Source: Deltaproteobacteria bacterium (GTDB taxonomy: Bacteria; Desulfobacterota; Desulfobaccia; Desulfobaccales; 0-14-0-80-60-11). From it: a stretch of DNA of 55,249 nucleotides. Each line of letters begins with the position of its first letter. The first letter of the stretch is position 1. The notes beneath the pieces were generated by a model. It made no database searches and was not told the origin of the DNA. It was given only the letters and a program-made list of their open reading frames with translations. This document shows positions 53,319 through 55,249 of the stretch, piece by piece. The position numbers and the translations under genes are program-made. The stretch lies in the NCBI GenBank assembly GCA_023381945.1, contig JAMCQY010000369.1, forward strand, positions 1 to 55,249, given 5' to 3'.

Positions 53319-54958
53319 AGCAGCGGCTCCTGCTGCGGGCCTCCTTTGCGTCGGCGGGCGGCCTTCTTGAAAGTGCCGGCCGGGGCAAAGCGGGGGTATT
53401 GCAAAACCTTGCCCGCGAAGAGTTCGGCGATGGTGAGGATTTGCAGGCGCGGGAAGCGGTGGCCGGGGAAAAACTCCGGCTCGTAGAAGCCCGCGGCCGC
53501 GGCCTCTTCCCGCATGGGCCGGGTGGGCGGCTTCAGGGTCAAAAGCGCCCCGATGGCCGCCCGTTCCCGCTCCAGCACCCCTTTTAAATCCCGGACTACC
53601 GCGGCGTTGACGTGGCCGCTTTTCACCTGGATGACCACTTTTTTAAATTTGCCGGAGTTGTCGTCGTTGAAATGGATGACGCCGTCGATGCCGGAGTCGG
53701 CCCCTTTCTTTTTGTCCTGGGCCGGGCGGGCCGCCACCTTGCCCAAGGCCCACCATTCGAACTGGTGGCGGTTGGCCAGGGCCAGGGCCTCAGCGCTGAG
53801 CAGGTCGGCGGGCTCGCCGATCACCTCATAAGGGGCCAAATCATCCCCGAAGGTGTCCTGCAAGCGCTCCTTGATCAGGGTGATGGCAAGATGGGTAATG
53901 TCAATGCCGATCCAGCGTCTTTTTATCCGCTCGGCTACATTCAAGGCAGTGCCGCAGCCGCAGAAAGGATCCAGCACCAGGTCGCCTTCGTTGCTGGACG
54001 CCCGGATGATGCGCTCCAACAGGGCCTCGGGTTTTTGGGTGGGATAGCCCAGGCGTTCTTTGGCCTGCGCATTTATTGGGGGAATATCATCCCAAAAATC
54101 TTGCAGAGGAACGCCTTTCACTTCATCTAAATACCTTTTATATCTCGGCCACCCTCCTGCTGGTGGCCAATAAATCCTGCCCTGGGAATCTAATTCTTCA
54201 AGCTTTTCAACGGTAAATTTCCAATGGTTCCCTTTTGCCGTAACATCAAAACCACGCCATGTTTGCCCTGAAGAACCATTACGAATTCCCATGGCAGTCA
54301 AATCACTTGCCGTCCAACGACGACCTTCAGAATCTACTTGAGTATAATGTGATTTAATATGTTTTTCGTCATGATCCGTAAATTGCGGATTCCATAAATA
54401 AGAATCGGTTTTTGAAAAGAAAAAGATTACATCATGGACTGGTCCAAATTTTTTAGCGCTACTATGGGCACTCGTCCTTTTCCAGATGATTTCACTTCTG
54501 AAATTCTTTAGACCAAAAATCGCATCCAATATCATCTTTAAATAATGACTCGCCGTGGGATCGCAATGCAAATAAATGGAGCCGGTGGGCTTCAGGACCC
54601 GGTGCAGTTCCACCAGGCGCACCGCCATCATGGTGAGGTAGGCCATCATGTTGTTGGCGCCCAAAAAGGCGCGCAGGGCCTGGAGCAGGTCGGCGAGCTT
54701 GCGGGGGCCCAGGGTGACCGCGTCTCGGTAGGCGCCTTCGGCTTCGACACCCCACTGCCAGGTGTCTTCGAAGGCGGTGATCTGGGCCACGGACTTCTCG
54801 CCGCTCTTTTCGGCGAACAAGACGTTGTAGGTGGCGTTGGAGTTGAAGGGCGGGTCGAGGTAGATCAAGTCAACCGTGCCGGCCGGGATGTGCTGGCCCC
54901 GGAGGATCTCCAGGTTGTCGCCGAAGTAAAGCTGGTTTTTCCAGTTTTCCATGGTCAT
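53315..54958 (-). CDS. DNA methyltransferase fused to an Mrr-like nuclease domain
   Basis: A 547-residue restriction-modification fusion. The methyltransferase has motif IV first (D35-P-P-F in VDLIYLDPPFNS) and the SAM-binding motif later (LDPFCGCGTALNVAE), the beta-class order of N6-adenine/N4-cytosine enzymes. The target-recognition region lies between (about residues 140-300). After residue 385 comes a PD-(D/E)xK-like domain: GADSGIDGVIHFND, then KKVVIQVKSGHV with the D...QxK pattern, followed by LKGVLERERAAIGALLTL as in Mrr-type endonucleases. The middle third (about 54070-54540) is far more AT-rich than the rest. It may cut and modify by one polypeptide; no separate restriction gene is visible before the window ends. 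Confidence 0.87.
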   Translation of the reverse strand: MTMENWKNQLYFGDNLEILRGQHIPAGTVDLIYLDPPFNSNATYNVLFAEKSGEKSVAQITAFEDTWQWGVEAEGAYRDAVTLGPRKLADLLQALRAFLGANNMMAYLTMMAVRLVELHRVLKPTGSIYLHCDPTASHYLKMILDAIFGLKNFRSEIIWKRTSAHSSAKKFGPVHDVIFFFSKTDSYLWNPQFTDHDEKHIKSHYTQVDSEGRRWTASDLTAMGIRNGSSGQTWRGFDVTAKGNHWKFTVEKLEELDSQGRIYWPPAGGWPRYKRYLDEVKGVPLQDFWDDIPPINAQAKERLGYPTQKPEALLERIIRASSNEGDLVLDPFCGCGTALNVAERIKRRWIGIDITHLAITLIKERLQDTFGDDLAPYEVIGEPADLLSAEALALANRHQFEWWALGKVAARPAQDKKKGADSGIDGVIHFNDDNSGKFKKVVIQVKSGHVNAAVVRDLKGVLERERAAIGALLTLKPPTRPMREEAAAAGFYEPEFFPGHRFPRLQILTIAELFAGKVLQYPRFAPAGTFKKAARRRKGGPQQEPLL

Positions 54959-54974
54959 GGGATTACTTTTTAAT

Positions 54975-55226
54975 GGCGGGATGCGCGGCGCTTTCCCGCC
55001 CTACACTATGGATTCTGATGCAGATTAGCGTTTTAGCTGCCGGAAGGGAAGAGAAAATTTAAACAAGTAGGGGCGGGTTTCAAACCCGCCCCTACGGCAG
55101 GCAGGGACGCCTCCCCCACCGGAAAAAGATATGAGGAATTATTGGCGGGATGCGCTCTACGAGCTTTCCCGCCCTACATCTCTATGGGTTATTTTGTAGG
55201 GCGGAAAAGCGCCAGCGCATCCCGCC
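54975..55226. repeat. Three copies of the GTAGGGCGGGAAAGCGC palindrome, plus one GTAGGGGCG copy
   Basis: Copies at 54975-55004, 55144-55177 and 55196-55226, each pairing GTAGGGCGG(G/A)AAAGC with GC(A)TCCCGCC arms in one or other orientation. A GTAGGGGCGGGTTTCAAACC palindrome lies at 55066-55096. The 290 bases to the window end hold no gene. An IS-interrupted copy of the same family flanks the element at 24762-26355. Confidence 0.8.
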
Positions 55227-55249
55227 TTCTGTAGCTTTAGCAAAAAAAA

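Overview
The window looks like a chromosomal segment of an anaerobic deltaproteobacterium (Desulfobacterota, sulfate-reducer or syntroph type). The basis is: a nitrogenase operon of the nifH-nifI1-nifI2-nifD-nifK-[2Fe-2S] ferredoxin-nifE-nifN-nifB type with an insertion-bearing NifD; a TSUP-type sulfite/sulfonate exporter beside a lipoprotein resembling families known mainly from Desulfovibrio; and heavy use of sigma-54 promoters. This is inference from gene content. No rRNA or species marker is present.

Layout. 1-9.2 kb (minus strand): an edge-truncated lipoprotein gene, then a metal-efflux operon (small exported Cys-rich protein, outer-membrane factor, His-rich adaptor, RND pump, P-II-like protein, Zn/Cd/Pb P-type ATPase). 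9.4-11.4 kb: acetyltransferase, exported cyclophilin, nucleoside deaminase. 11.6-24.7 kb: a two-component and sigma-54 cluster. UspA, a small membrane protein, a TSUP exporter, a lipoprotein, an unknown membrane protein, a histidine kinase and an NtrC-type activator run on the minus strand, followed by a receiver protein and a PEP-synthase-like protein. A divergent second PEP-synthase-like paralogue follows on the plus strand. Two sigma-54 promoters in this cluster each carry the same 15-bp palindrome (TTTACAGTTTGTAAA) about 115 bp upstream, which defines a likely local regulon of the NtrC-type activator. 24.7-26.4 kb: a complete IS1182-like element inside a palindromic repeat. 26.4-29.8 kb: HNH nuclease, DUF434 protein, AhpD-like protein, tRNA-Val(CAC), and an arsR-acr3 arsenite module with clear operators. 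30.1-39.7 kb: the nif operon behind a perfect sigma-54 promoter. 40.0-44.6 kb (minus): an exported BPL_N-like protein, a tilS gene interrupted by an in-frame TGA, a response regulator and a histidine kinase. 44.8-51 kb (minus): site-2 protease, phosphohexomutase, metK-ahcY, panC-panD with a structured panC leader. 51.3-55 kb: a seven-repeat SBBP lipoprotein, a DNA methyltransferase-nuclease fusion, and repeats.

A second theme is repeat density. Several families of short palindromes fill intergenic gaps, including six of the seven gaps in the nif operon. Some supply the stop codon of the gene before them, and some sit inside MITE-like elements with 4-bp target duplications. The elements most likely to be undescribed are the paired barrel-less PEP-synthase-like proteins with their sigma-54 regulon, the MITE-like family, the split tilS and the panC leader.
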